From an uncultured Oscillospiraceae bacterium (lineage in GTDB: Bacteria; Bacillota; Clostridia; Oscillospirales; Oscillospiraceae), in NCBI GenBank assembly GCA_905233385.1, contig CAJOEH010000013.1, positions 45,118 through 109,117 of the forward strand: a stretch of DNA of 64,000 nt, given 5' to 3'. Below, in pieces: positions 56,029 through 63,867 of this stretch. A program made the position numbers and the translations under genes. Each line of letters begins with the position of its first letter. Position 1 is the stretch's first letter. The notes below the pieces were generated by a model that had not been told where the DNA came from, did no database searches, and saw only the letters and a program-made list of their open reading frames with translations.

Positions 56029-56817
56029 ATGAGAATTGCGATCGTTACCGGCGCGAGCTCCGGCATGGGGCGTGAACTGGCGCTGCAGCTCCCGCAATGG
56101 GAGCAGTTTGACGAGCTTTGGGTCATCGCGCGGCGCACGGAGCGGCTAGAGGCCCTGAAAGAGGGCTACCCCTTCCCCGTCCGCCCGATCACCCTCGACC
56201 TCACGGAGCCGGACGCGCTCGAGCATTTCCGAGGCCTTTTAGACGCGGCAAAGCCGGAGGTCGGCCTGCTGGCCAACGTCTCCGGCTTCGGCAAATTCGG
56301 CAGATACGACCAGATCCCGGTGGAAGAATCCCTGAACATGATCGACCTGAACTGCAAGGCGTACGTCGCCCTGACGGAGCTGACCCTGCCCTACATGAAG
56401 CGCGGCGCGCACATCCTGATGCTCGACTCGCTCTCCGCCTTCCAGCCCGTGCCGTACCTGAACGTCTACGCCGCGACCAAGGCGTTCGTCCTCAGTTACT
56501 GCCGCTCGCTGGGGCAGGAGCTCAAGCCCCGCGGCATTCGCGTGATGGCGGTCAGCCCCGGCTGGGTCAACACGGAGTTCTTCGACCGCGCCACGCAGAC
56601 GAGCAAGGACGCCGTCACCTATTACAACCGCTGGTACGAGCCGAAGGACGTGATGGCGACCGCCCTGCGCGACCTCTACCGCAGGAAAAAGGACGTCTCC
56701 ATCCACGGCTTCCCGGTGCGGATGCAGGTGCGCATGGTCAAGCTCCTGCCGCACTCCGTTGTGATGAACACCTGGATGCGCCAGCAGAAGCACAACAAGC
56801 TCCCGCCCGAGGACTGA
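56029..56817 (+). CDS. SDR family NAD(P)-dependent oxidoreductase
   Basis: A 262-residue classical SDR: VTGASSGMGRELALQL (residues 5-20), NVSGFGKFG in place of NNAG, catalytic Ser in LMLDSLSAFQP and YAATKAFVLSY for Tyr-Lys. The C-terminal part (RMQVRMVKLLPHSVVMNTWM) resembles DltE/acyl-reductase-like SDRs. Substrate unknown. It is cotranscribed with the desulfurase-like gene, but I see no functional link. Confidence 0.88.
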   Translation: MRIAIVTGASSGMGRELALQLPQWEQFDELWVIARRTERLEALKEGYPFPVRPITLDLTEPDALEHFRGLLDAAKPEVGLLANVSGFGKFGRYDQIPVEESLNMIDLNCKAYVALTELTLPYMKRGAHILMLDSLSAFQPVPYLNVYAATKAFVLSYCRSLGQELKPRGIRVMAVSPGWVNTEFFDRATQTSKDAVTYYNRWYEPKDVMATALRDLYRRKKDVSIHGFPVRMQVRMVKLLPHSVVMNTWMRQQKHNKLPPED

Positions 56818-56823
56818 ACGACC

Positions 56824-56961
56824 TCACAGATCGTCCGCGTCCTGCACGGGAATGTCGTAGGGCTCGGCGGGCTTGCCCGTCCAGCTCCCCTGCGGGTCTG
56901 CCGCGCTCGGCGGATTCTCGGAGATCGCGCGCGCCTTTGTTTTCGGTTTCCAAATCTTCAT
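56824..56961 (-). CDS. Small conserved-looking 45-residue protein
   Basis: The product starts MKIWKPKTKARAISENPPSA and ends PYDIPVQDADDL, with a central SAADPQGSWTG. I recall similar short clostridial proteins of unknown function but cannot name a family. The ribosome binding site GGAGGG and spacing are good, yet that site lies in the 3' arm of an 18-bp perfect hairpin. Coding is supported by start context and the orderly sequence, not by a domain. Confidence 0.65.
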   Translation of the reverse strand: MKIWKPKTKARAISENPPSAADPQGSWTGKPAEPYDIPVQDADDL

Positions 56962-57003
56962 AAAACATCCCTCCGGCAGTAGTATCTGCCGGAGGGATGT
57001 TTT
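56962..57003 (-). promoter_or_regulatory. 18-bp hairpin enclosing the small gene's ribosome binding site
   Basis: AAAACATCCCTCCGGCAG pairs perfectly with CTGCCGGAGGGATGTTTT across a 6-nt loop. On the minus strand GGAGGGATG lies in the distal arm just before ATG 56961. On the plus strand the stem is followed by TTTT and could terminate the SDR transcript. Confidence 0.7.
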
Positions 57004-57061
57004 TATTCCGCAAAAAGCGCCCTCTGCGTAACGCAGCGCTTTCAAAAGGGAACGGAAGTCG

Positions 57062-57931
57062 TCAGCCCTCGCCGACGTTGATCCACATCGCAGGACGGAC
57101 GGAAGCGTCCGTCATCCAGACGACCAGACCAAAATAGCCGATCACTCTCGCATCACAGGTCATCGCATAATTCGCTTCGTGTCCGGGGCCGCGCAGCCAG
57201 TAGCCACACACGTTGCCCCATTTGTCGCTGGGCAGGACGGCGGCGCCCATCGCCTGCGCATAGTCGGTCGCTTCGCAGTTGTACCCCGGGTCGTCATTGT
57301 GATAGTCGCCGTCCGTGTCAAGGTATGCATACATCTCAGACGCGCTCAGGCAGAAAACACGGTCGCGTGTCGCTCTGCCGAAATTCGCAGTATCCGCATA
57401 CATATAGTTATCTCCCGGCGGGACCTCGACGGCGGGGATCGCGTCCCGCTCTTCTGCGGTGAAAGCAGTAGAGAGGAAGTCCTCGTTCAGCCATTTGCGC
57501 AGGGTGCAGTCCTCCCAACTGATTGCCTTGTCCTCCGTATTGTAGGGCTTACAGTCCAGCGCGTACACGCTGACGACAAAGATGCGGTTCCCCTCCCGCG
57601 TCAGCACCTGCCAGGCGATCGGCTCCGCGCCGTTGGAAAGATTGTTGTCCTGCTCATAGCGGCCAAAGAGGACCACGCTGCCGGTGGAGGCGCTTGCGAG
57701 CTGCGGCGCGTAGCCGGTGCCGCCGTCCTCCCAGTCGGTCTTGCCGGGATCTTCCCAGTCGGATACGGTCGTCGTCTGCGCCGGGTCCTCCCAATCGGTG
57801 CGGTTGGGATCCTCCCAGTCCGAGCCGCCGTTTGTCTGCGCCGGGTCTTCCCAGTCGCTTCCGCCGCAGCCGAACAGTCCGGCGCAGAGCGCCGCAACCA
57901 ACAGAAAGCATACAAAAACTTTGAAATTCAT
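57062..57931 (-). CDS. Lipoprotein with SDWEDP repeats and DUF6273-like domain
   Basis: A 289-residue lipoprotein. Signal peptide and lipobox LFGC end at about residue 22. Next come tandem WEDP-containing repeats (SDWEDP or TDWEDP five times within about 23-70), a flexible low-complexity stalk. The rest resembles a DUF6273-type surface domain: VLFGRYEQD, ISWEDCTLRKWLNEDFLSTAFTAEE-like block, and the closing VRPAMWINVGEG. ATG 57931 has GGGAGGAGC. Function unknown; surface binding is likely. Confidence 0.8.
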   Translation of the reverse strand: MNFKVFVCFLLVAALCAGLFGCGGSDWEDPAQTNGGSDWEDPNRTDWEDPAQTTTVSDWEDPGKTDWEDGGTGYAPQLASASTGSVVLFGRYEQDNNLSNGAEPIAWQVLTREGNRIFVVSVYALDCKPYNTEDKAISWEDCTLRKWLNEDFLSTAFTAEERDAIPAVEVPPGDNYMYADTANFGRATRDRVFCLSASEMYAYLDTDGDYHNDDPGYNCEATDYAQAMGAAVLPSDKWGNVCGYWLRGPGHEANYAMTCDARVIGYFGLVVWMTDASVRPAMWINVGEG

Positions 57932-57985
57932 AACTGCTCCTCCCGCGCTATGTACACGTATAGAAAGAATTGTAAGGTTACTATT

Positions 57986-58013
57986 ATTATACCACCGATT
58001 TTTAGAAAAGCAA
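57986..58013 (-). promoter_or_regulatory. Promoter of the SDWEDP lipoprotein gene
   Basis: TTGCTT and TATAAT with a 16-bp spacer on the minus strand. Confidence 0.7.
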
Positions 58014-58056
58014 GAACACGCGCTTATGAAACAGCGCATCGCGCATCACTCGCCTG

Positions 58057-58175
58057 AATCGCTTACCACTTACCACTCATCACTTAGCACTAATCGCTCA
58101 CAACTTACCGCTCGCCGTTCATCACGATTGGCATCATTCATCAGTTACAGTTTTGAGCTTTGAGTGATGAGTTTT
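58057..58175. repeat. Low-complexity CACTTA/CACTCATCACTT tract with inverted partner
   Basis: A degenerate 7-8 bp repeat (CTTACCACTTACCACTCATC and ACTTAGCACTAATCGCTCAC) is followed by TTTGAGCTTTGAGTGATGAG, partly complementary to it. No gene is supported. Confidence 0.65.
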
Positions 58176-58189
58176 GAGTTATACGTTGC

Positions 58190-58284
58190 ACGCAGGGGCG
58201 GCCATTGGCCGCCCGCGAATACTAAAAAACCGCAAGACTGCAACGGACAGATTGCCACGGTCGCTGCGCGACCTCGCAATGACA
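58190..58284. repeat. Family A palindromic element, copy 5 (half element)
   Basis: GGGGCGGCCATTGGCCGCCC followed by GGACAGATTGCCACGG...CCTCGCAATGACA; the left GTCATTGC half is missing. Confidence 0.75.
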
Positions 58285-58315
58285 AAGAAGATCGATGTTT
58301 CAATACAAAGAAGAA

Positions 58316-60058
58316 TTACTCTGTCAGCCGCAATCGTTCCGGCAAATCGCTGTCCGGGGTGACGAAGACGGTGCGGTAGCGGTCGTAGACGACCATGCCG
58401 GGCTTCGCGCCGTTCGGCTTCTTCAGATTGCGCACCTGCGTCACGTCGACGGCGACGTTCTGCCCCTCGCGCACCTCGGAATAATACGCCGCGAGCATGG
58501 CGGCCTCGGTGATCGTCCCGTCCGGCACCTCCGCGCCCGCGCACTCGATGACGACGTGCGCGCCGTGGAATTTCTGCACGTGCAGCCAAACGTCATATTT
58601 ATGAGCGATTTTCAGCGAAATCTGATCGTTTTGACGGTTGTTCTTTCCGATGAGGATTTTCACGCCGTCCGAGGAACGGAACGTCAGCGGCTTCGACGGC
58701 GCCTGCTTTATCTGCTTCGCCTTGCGGCGATCGGCGCGAACGTAGCCGCCGTCCTCTAATTCCGCTCGGATTTCGCTCAAGTCTCGCTCATTTTCCGCTC
58801 GTTCCAGCTCCTCCAGCACGCCGCCGAGGTATTGCGCCTCGGTTTCGCCGGCCGCGATCTGCTCCGTCAGGACCTTTTCCGCATGCTTCGCCTTCGCGTA
58901 GTCCTTGTAATACTTCGCCGCGTTCTGCTGCGGTGACAGCTCCGGCTTGAGCGGGATCTCGATCTCGCGCATTTCCGCGTCGTAGAAGTTCTCGGCGCGG
59001 AGCAGAGCCTGCCCGCGCTCGATCGCGTGCAGATTCGCCGTCACGATGTCGCCCATCCGCCGCAGCTGCTCGCGGTCGAGGGTATCCTCGCGCTCTTTGC
59101 GCTGGATCTCAAGCTTGCGCAGGGTGCGCTCATAGAGGGTCGTCACGGTCTTGCGCAGGGTCTGCGACTTCTGCCGCATCCGGTCGGCGCGGTCGGTCTC
59201 GGTGTAGAATTCGTCCAGCAGCGCGGAGAAGCTCTCGCAGCGTTTCTGCGTCAGGAAGTCGCCGTACTGCGCGATCTCGCGCCAGGAGAAGTCCTTTCCC
59301 CTGCCGTCCTGCAGAAGCAGGATCGGCGTTTTTTCGCCGTTCATCGGCAGTTCCCGCGCTAAAAACGCCGTCAGCTTTTCTCTATCGAGCGTCAGCATAT
59401 CCGCGTCGGTCTCGCCGCAGAAGCGGTAGGAAAGCTCCCGCGCGATCAGCGGCGACAGCCCCGCGAAGGTGTCGATCAGCCACTTGTCCAGCCGCTTCGA
59501 GCTGTCCTCCGCGCGCACCAGCGCGGCGATCTCCGCCGCGTCCGTCTCCTGCGGAACGCGCTTGTCCTGCCGCGGCGGCTCACGGTAAAACAGACCCGGC
59601 AGGACCTGCCGCGCCTCGGACATCTCAAAATCCACGCGGCGCAGGCAGTCGATGATCCTGCCGTCCGCGCCGGTCAATATCAGATTGGAATTGCGCCCCA
59701 TCAGCTCTAAGATCAGGTGCTTGCGGCAGGGGCTGCCCATCTCGTCCGTGCAGTCGAAGGCGATGCTGACGCTCCGCTCCGCGGGCGGCTGGGTCAGTTC
59801 CGCGATCCTGCCGCCGGAGAGGTGCTTGCGCAGAAGCATGCAGAACATCGGCGGCTGCGCCGGATTGTCGAATGCCGCCTGCGTCAGATGAATGCGCGGG
59901 CGGTTGACGTTCGCCGACAGGAGCAGCCGTTCCCTGCCCCGCAGCTGGAGCAAGACGGTATCGCGCGCGGGCTGCTGGATCTTATCCACCCGCGCGCCGA
60001 GGAGCGCGGGCCGCAGTTCGTCCAGCACCGCGCTCAGAAATATCGCATCAAAGGGCAT
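58316..60058 (-). CDS. rqcH: RqcH / NFACT ribosome quality-control protein
   Basis: A 580-residue NFACT protein, formerly annotated fibronectin-binding FbpA. It starts PFDAIFLSAVLDELRPALLG (NFACT-N), includes NRPRIHLT and MLLRKHLSGGRI with residues needed for tRNA-Ala recruitment, has two coiled-coil blocks (about 285-440), and ends with the NFACT-R domain (FRSSDGVKILIGKNNRQND, DVWLHVQKFHGAHVVIE). It drives alanine tailing on stalled 50S subunits. It overlaps mrnC by 11 bp. Confidence 0.95.
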   Translation of the reverse strand: MPFDAIFLSAVLDELRPALLGARVDKIQQPARDTVLLQLRGRERLLLSANVNRPRIHLTQAAFDNPAQPPMFCMLLRKHLSGGRIAELTQPPAERSVSIAFDCTDEMGSPCRKHLILELMGRNSNLILTGADGRIIDCLRRVDFEMSEARQVLPGLFYREPPRQDKRVPQETDAAEIAALVRAEDSSKRLDKWLIDTFAGLSPLIARELSYRFCGETDADMLTLDREKLTAFLARELPMNGEKTPILLLQDGRGKDFSWREIAQYGDFLTQKRCESFSALLDEFYTETDRADRMRQKSQTLRKTVTTLYERTLRKLEIQRKEREDTLDREQLRRMGDIVTANLHAIERGQALLRAENFYDAEMREIEIPLKPELSPQQNAAKYYKDYAKAKHAEKVLTEQIAAGETEAQYLGGVLEELERAENERDLSEIRAELEDGGYVRADRRKAKQIKQAPSKPLTFRSSDGVKILIGKNNRQNDQISLKIAHKYDVWLHVQKFHGAHVVIECAGAEVPDGTITEAAMLAAYYSEVREGQNVAVDVTQVRNLKKPNGAKPGMVVYDRYRTVFVTPDSDLPERLRLTE

Positions 60059-60461
60059 CGTTTTCCTCCGTCGCAGCCGCGAACAGCTGCAAGATCCGTT
60101 CCTGCTCGCCGCGCAGATACAGCGCGCCGAACAGCGCCTCCACGCCGGTCGCCTTCGCGTACTGCGAGGGCGACGCGTTTTTCGGGATCGCGTGCGGGTG
60201 CGCGTTGCGGCCGCGGTGATACCACGCGTTCTCCTGCTCCGTCAGCAGCGGCTGCAGCTTCTCCGCGAGCTTCGCCTGCGCGCTCGCGCAGACCTGCGCG
60301 ACCGTCTCCTGATGCAGGCGGCTGTTGGTCGTGCCGCCGGAGAGGCAGAGCTTCGTCCGCACGAGGAGCTCAAACACCGCGTCGCCAATGTGCGCCAGCG
60401 CGAGCGCGGACATGGCGCCTACCTGTTTCTCCGTCATGGCCGGGTGCAATAGGTCGTTCAT
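60048..60461 (-). CDS. mrnC: Mini-ribonuclease 3
   Basis: A 137-residue RNase III catalytic domain without a dsRNA-binding domain. LALAHIGDAVFELLVRT carries the catalytic Asp and GVEALFGALYLRG the late Glu. In Bacillus, Mini-III matures 23S rRNA ends. It overlaps glcK upstream (ATGA) and rqcH downstream, giving a compact three-gene operon. Confidence 0.95.
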   Translation of the reverse strand: MNDLLHPAMTEKQVGAMSALALAHIGDAVFELLVRTKLCLSGGTTNSRLHQETVAQVCASAQAKLAEKLQPLLTEQENAWYHRGRNAHPHAIPKNASPSQYAKATGVEALFGALYLRGEQERILQLFAAATEENDAL

Positions 60462-61408
60462 GCGCTCTCCCCTTCCGTGATCAGCAGGCGGTACGCACCG
60501 TACATGCCCGCGTCGTTTCCTAATGCGGCGAGGGCGAATTCCGTCCCCTTGCAGGCGTGGAACATAAATTTCTCGAAGTGCCGCTCCACACGCTCGCGCA
60601 GGAATTCTCCCGCCTTCGACATGCCGCCGCCGAGGATGACCCGCTCGGGATCCGCCACGCAGCAGGCGTCCGCCAGCGCTTCGCCGAGGTAGTCGAACAC
60701 CACTTCCAGCGTATCGTTCGCGAAGCGGTCGCCGCGCTTCGCCGCCTCGAACACGTCCTTGCAGGTCAGGTCTTCTTTCCCGCGCAGGGCGGTCGCTTCG
60801 TTGGTCTTCGCGAGCCGTTCCTTCGCCACGCGAACGACGCCGTTCGCGGAGGCGTACTGCTCGACGCAGCCGCGCTTGCCGCAGGTGCAGGGCCAGGGGT
60901 CGGGCACGCTGACCGTGATATGGCCGATCTCCCCGCCGACGCCGTGCGCGCCGCCGAGGATCTTGCCGTCCAGGATCACGCCGCCGCCGATGCCGGTGCC
61001 GAGCGTGACGAAGACCGTGCTGCGGCAGCCCATGCCGCCGCCCTTCCAGTGCTCGCCGAGCGCGGCGCAGTTGGCGTCGTTGCCGCCCTTCACGCGCAGG
61101 CCGGTCAGTTCGCCGAGCGCTTGATGCAGATTGAAAACACCCCAGTTCAGATTGACACAGCGGTTGACCGTTCCGTCCGGCGCGACCGGCCCGGGCACGC
61201 CGATGCCGACGCCTTCGACGTTCTCTTTTTCGATGCCCCGCCGCGCGAGCACCTCACCGATCGCCTCCGCGATCTCCGGCAGGATGCGCGCGCCGCCGTT
61301 CTCCGTATGGGTCGGGATCTCAAAGCTCTCCAAAAGCGTCCCTGTCTGCTCAAACAGGCCGATCTTTACCGTCGTTCCGCCGACGTCCACGCCAAAGCCG
61401 TATTTCAT
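60458..61408 (-). CDS. glcK: ROK-family glucokinase
   Basis: A 316-residue glucose kinase of the Firmicutes ROK type. The phosphate loop is GVDVGGTTVKIGLFEQTG, a second ATP motif VTLGTGIGGGVILDG follows, and the zinc motif is CTCGKRGCVEQYAS (C-x-C-G-x2-G-C-x-E) after the GGEIGHI His. It feeds glucose into glycolysis; pgi is divergent 580 bp away. ATG follows AAGGAAG. Confidence 0.93.
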   Translation of the reverse strand: MKYGFGVDVGGTTVKIGLFEQTGTLLESFEIPTHTENGGARILPEIAEAIGEVLARRGIEKENVEGVGIGVPGPVAPDGTVNRCVNLNWGVFNLHQALGELTGLRVKGGNDANCAALGEHWKGGGMGCRSTVFVTLGTGIGGGVILDGKILGGAHGVGGEIGHITVSVPDPWPCTCGKRGCVEQYASANGVVRVAKERLAKTNEATALRGKEDLTCKDVFEAAKRGDRFANDTLEVVFDYLGEALADACCVADPERVILGGGMSKAGEFLRERVERHFEKFMFHACKGTEFALAALGNDAGMYGAYRLLITEGESA

Positions 61409-61440
61409 AGCCGCACTTCCTTTGCAGTTTCTCTGCCGCT

Positions 61441-61469
61441 ATTATACACAATCGAAAGAATAATTTCCA
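61441..61469 (-). promoter_or_regulatory. Promoter of glcK-mrnC-rqcH
   Basis: TGGAAA and TATAAT with a 17-bp spacer on the minus strand. Confidence 0.65.
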
Positions 61470-61500
61470 GCATAAAGTTTTGCGGCGCACCGCAGGTCCT

Positions 61501-61847
61501 TGTCATTGCGAGGCTCCGAAGGAGCCGTGGCAGCGCAGCCGTTGGCGGCTCTGCCGCCTTACGGATGCGGCGTACCCCCTGCGGGTGCAATCCGTGCCTC
61601 CCGATGCGGGACGCTTTACCGTAATACCGCCTGTACTACAATTCTGTCATTGCCCGCTTTTCGCGGGCAATCCGTGCGTTTCTATGCGGGACACTTTATC
61701 GAAATACGCTACACAATCCTGCCACGGACAGATTGCCCCATGCGGGGCAATGACAGGATAGAAGCGTTTCTCATAACACGATGCAGATACCAGCCCTGCG
61801 ACGGACAGATTGCCACGACTGCCGCAGGCAGGCTCGCAATGACAGAC
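61501..61847. repeat. Family A palindromic elements, copy 6 (compound)
   Basis: Several units: TGTCATTGCGAGGCTCCGAA start, a CCGCCTTACGGATGCGGCGT block also seen at 14.8 kb, ATGCGGGACGCTTTACCG and ATGCGGGACACTTTATCG, and two GACGGACAGATTGCC/CACGGACAGATTGCC ends with GCAATGACAG. It fills most of the divergent glcK-pgi gap. Confidence 0.85.
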
Positions 61848-61918
61848 TTGAAAGATTTCTTGTCATACGCTGCTGCTTCCAATCTTGCTGTTCACAATAA
61901 ACTTTTTTCGGAATTTGC

Positions 61919-61947
61919 TTGTTTTTTGCTGCTGTTTGGTGTAACAT
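61919..61947 (+). promoter_or_regulatory. pgi promoter
   Basis: TTGTTT and TAACAT with a 17-bp spacer; GAAGGAGC follows as ribosome binding site. Confidence 0.55.
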
Positions 61948-61986
61948 GAAAGCAGGAACCAATTTTATTGCGAAGGAGCATCGTTC

Positions 61987-63276
61987 ATGATAAAAGTTGA
62001 CATTTCCAACGTATGGGGCGATCTGTCTCTCCCCGATCTGCTCGCGACCGAGCAGGAGGTCTTCAACGCGCACAAGATCCTGACCGAAGGCAAAGGTCCC
62101 GGCAATGATTTCCTCGGCTGGCTGAATCTTCCCACCTTTGAGGAGACCGAAGAAATGCGCCGCATCCGCCGCGCCGCGGAGCGCATCCGTTCCGATTCGC
62201 AGGTCTTCGTCGTCGTCGGCATCGGCGGCTCCTATCTCGGCCCGCGCGCCGCGATCGAGCTCGTCAAGGGGCAGAACTACAACCTGACCAACGACACCCA
62301 GGTATTCTTCGCAGGCAACAACCTCTCCACCCGCGCCTGGCAGGAGCTGTGCGCGCTGCTGGAGGGCAAGGATTTCTCCATCAACATCATCTCCAAGTCC
62401 GGCACGACCACCGAGCCCGCCATCGCCACCCGCGCGCTGCGCTGGATGCTCGAGCGCAAGTACGGCGCGGAGAAAGCTAAGAAGCGCATCTACGTCACCA
62501 CCGACCCCGAGAAGGGCGCCCTGCGCCAGATGGCGACCGAGGAAGGCTACGAGACCTTCGTCATCCCGCCCGACGTCGGCGGCCGCTACAGCGTTCTGAC
62601 CGCCGTGGGTCTGCTGCCGATGGCAGTCGCGGGCATCAACCCCGTGGACGTCATGCTCGGCGCCGCGAGAGCCCGCAAGGAGCTGGACGTCCGCTCCTTC
62701 GAGAACCCGGCATGGCAGTACGCCGCTATCCGCAACCTGCTCTACCGCAAGGGCAAGAAGATCGAAATGCTCTGCTGCTATGAGCCGAGCTTCAAATGCT
62801 TCGGCGGCTGGTGGCAGCAGCTCTTCGGCGAGAGCGAGGGCAAGGACGGCAAGGGCATCTTCCCCGCCACCGCCGAATTCACCGCCGATCTGCACTCCCT
62901 CGGCCAGATGATCCAGCAGGGCGAGCGCAACCTCTTCGAGACCGTCGTCCGCTTCACCCCGCCGCGCAAAAAGACCGCGATCGAGCTGGACTGGAAGAAC
63001 CTGGACGGTCTGAACTATCTGGAAGGCAAGACGCTGGACTTCGTCGAGGAGCAGGCGTTCCTCGGCACGCTGAACGCCCACGTGGACGGCGGCGTTCCCG
63101 TCATGGTCCTGCAGACCGATGAGGTCGACGCGGACACGCTTGGCGAGCTGTTCTATTTCTTCGAGCTCTCCTGCGGCATTTCCGCCTATATGCTCGGCGT
63201 CAACCCATTCAACCAGCCCGGCGTCGAGTTCTATAAGAAGAACATGTTCCACCTGCTCGGCAAGCCCGGCTATTGA
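61987..63276 (+). CDS. pgi: Glucose-6-phosphate isomerase
   Basis: A 429-residue PGI of the compact clostridial/Bacillus size. Sugar-phosphate and catalytic blocks: VVVGIGGSYLGPRAAIELVK, IISKSGTTTEPAIATRAL, the mid-domain VLTAVGLLPMAVAGINPVD, and EEQAFLGTLNAHVDGGVPVM near the end. It interconverts glucose-6-phosphate and fructose-6-phosphate, joining glucokinase output to glycolysis. Confidence 0.97.
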   Translation: MIKVDISNVWGDLSLPDLLATEQEVFNAHKILTEGKGPGNDFLGWLNLPTFEETEEMRRIRRAAERIRSDSQVFVVVGIGGSYLGPRAAIELVKGQNYNLTNDTQVFFAGNNLSTRAWQELCALLEGKDFSINIISKSGTTTEPAIATRALRWMLERKYGAEKAKKRIYVTTDPEKGALRQMATEEGYETFVIPPDVGGRYSVLTAVGLLPMAVAGINPVDVMLGAARARKELDVRSFENPAWQYAAIRNLLYRKGKKIEMLCCYEPSFKCFGGWWQQLFGESEGKDGKGIFPATAEFTADLHSLGQMIQQGERNLFETVVRFTPPRKKTAIELDWKNLDGLNYLEGKTLDFVEEQAFLGTLNAHVDGGVPVMVLQTDEVDADTLGELFYFFELSCGISAYMLGVNPFNQPGVEFYKKNMFHLLGKPGY

Positions 63277-63319
63277 TAAACGACATCATCAAATCATCAA
63301 AACAAAGGGGGAATTTCCT

Positions 63320-63736
63320 ATGGTCAAGATCATTATGGGACTGAAGGGCTCCGGAAAGACCAAACGTCTCATCCATGACATCAACACCGCAGTGAAAAAC
63401 GAAACCGGCAGCATGGTCTGCATCGAAAAAGGCACCAAGCTCCGTTATGATATTGATATGCACGTCCGCCTGATCGACTATCAGGAGTACAAGCACGAGG
63501 GCACGCTCACCTTCCTCAAGGGCTTCGTCAGCGGCCTGCACGCGGGCAACTTCGACATCAGCCACATCTTCATCGACAGCTTCTATAAGCAGGTCGACGG
63601 CGCGGGCATGAAGGAGGTCGAGGAATTCGCCCTCTGGTGCGACAAATTCGGCAAGGCGAACGATCTGGACTTCACCCTCGTCGTCTCCGACGACCCCGCC
63701 AACGCCACCGACGCGATCAAGCAGTATTTGCAGTAA
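63320..63736 (+). CDS. Small P-loop ATP-binding protein
   Basis: A 138-residue protein with a Walker A motif near the start (KIIMGLKGSGKTKRLIHDIN) and a plausible Walker B in SHIFIDSFYKQVDG. The remainder matches no family I can name; it is too short for a kinase of known type. ATG 63320 has AAAGGGGG 8 bp upstream. It begins 43 bp after pgi and is probably cotranscribed. Regulatory or chaperone-like ATP use is only a guess. Confidence 0.75.
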   Translation: MVKIIMGLKGSGKTKRLIHDINTAVKNETGSMVCIEKGTKLRYDIDMHVRLIDYQEYKHEGTLTFLKGFVSGLHAGNFDISHIFIDSFYKQVDGAGMKEVEEFALWCDKFGKANDLDFTLVVSDDPANATDAIKQYLQ

Positions 63737-63751
63737 GATTTAGGTACTCAT

Positions 63752-63786
63752 CAACCGCCGGACGCGGCCTCGCGTCCGGCGGTTCT
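63752..63786 (+). terminator. Terminator after the pgi operon
   Basis: AACCGCCGGACGC-GGCCT-CGCGTCCGGCGGTT, strong stem, short T-rich tail. Confidence 0.75.
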
Positions 63787-63867
63787 CTTCGGTCAGCCCT
63801 GAGAAAAAGGGTCGCTTCCATAGAATGAATTATGGAAAAATGCGTATTCACATGGGTTCTGGAAATA

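Noticed and set aside
58057..58175. Possible CRISPR array in the short repeated words
   Set aside because: Repeats are 7-8 bp, degenerate and contiguous without spacers, and no cas genes are present.
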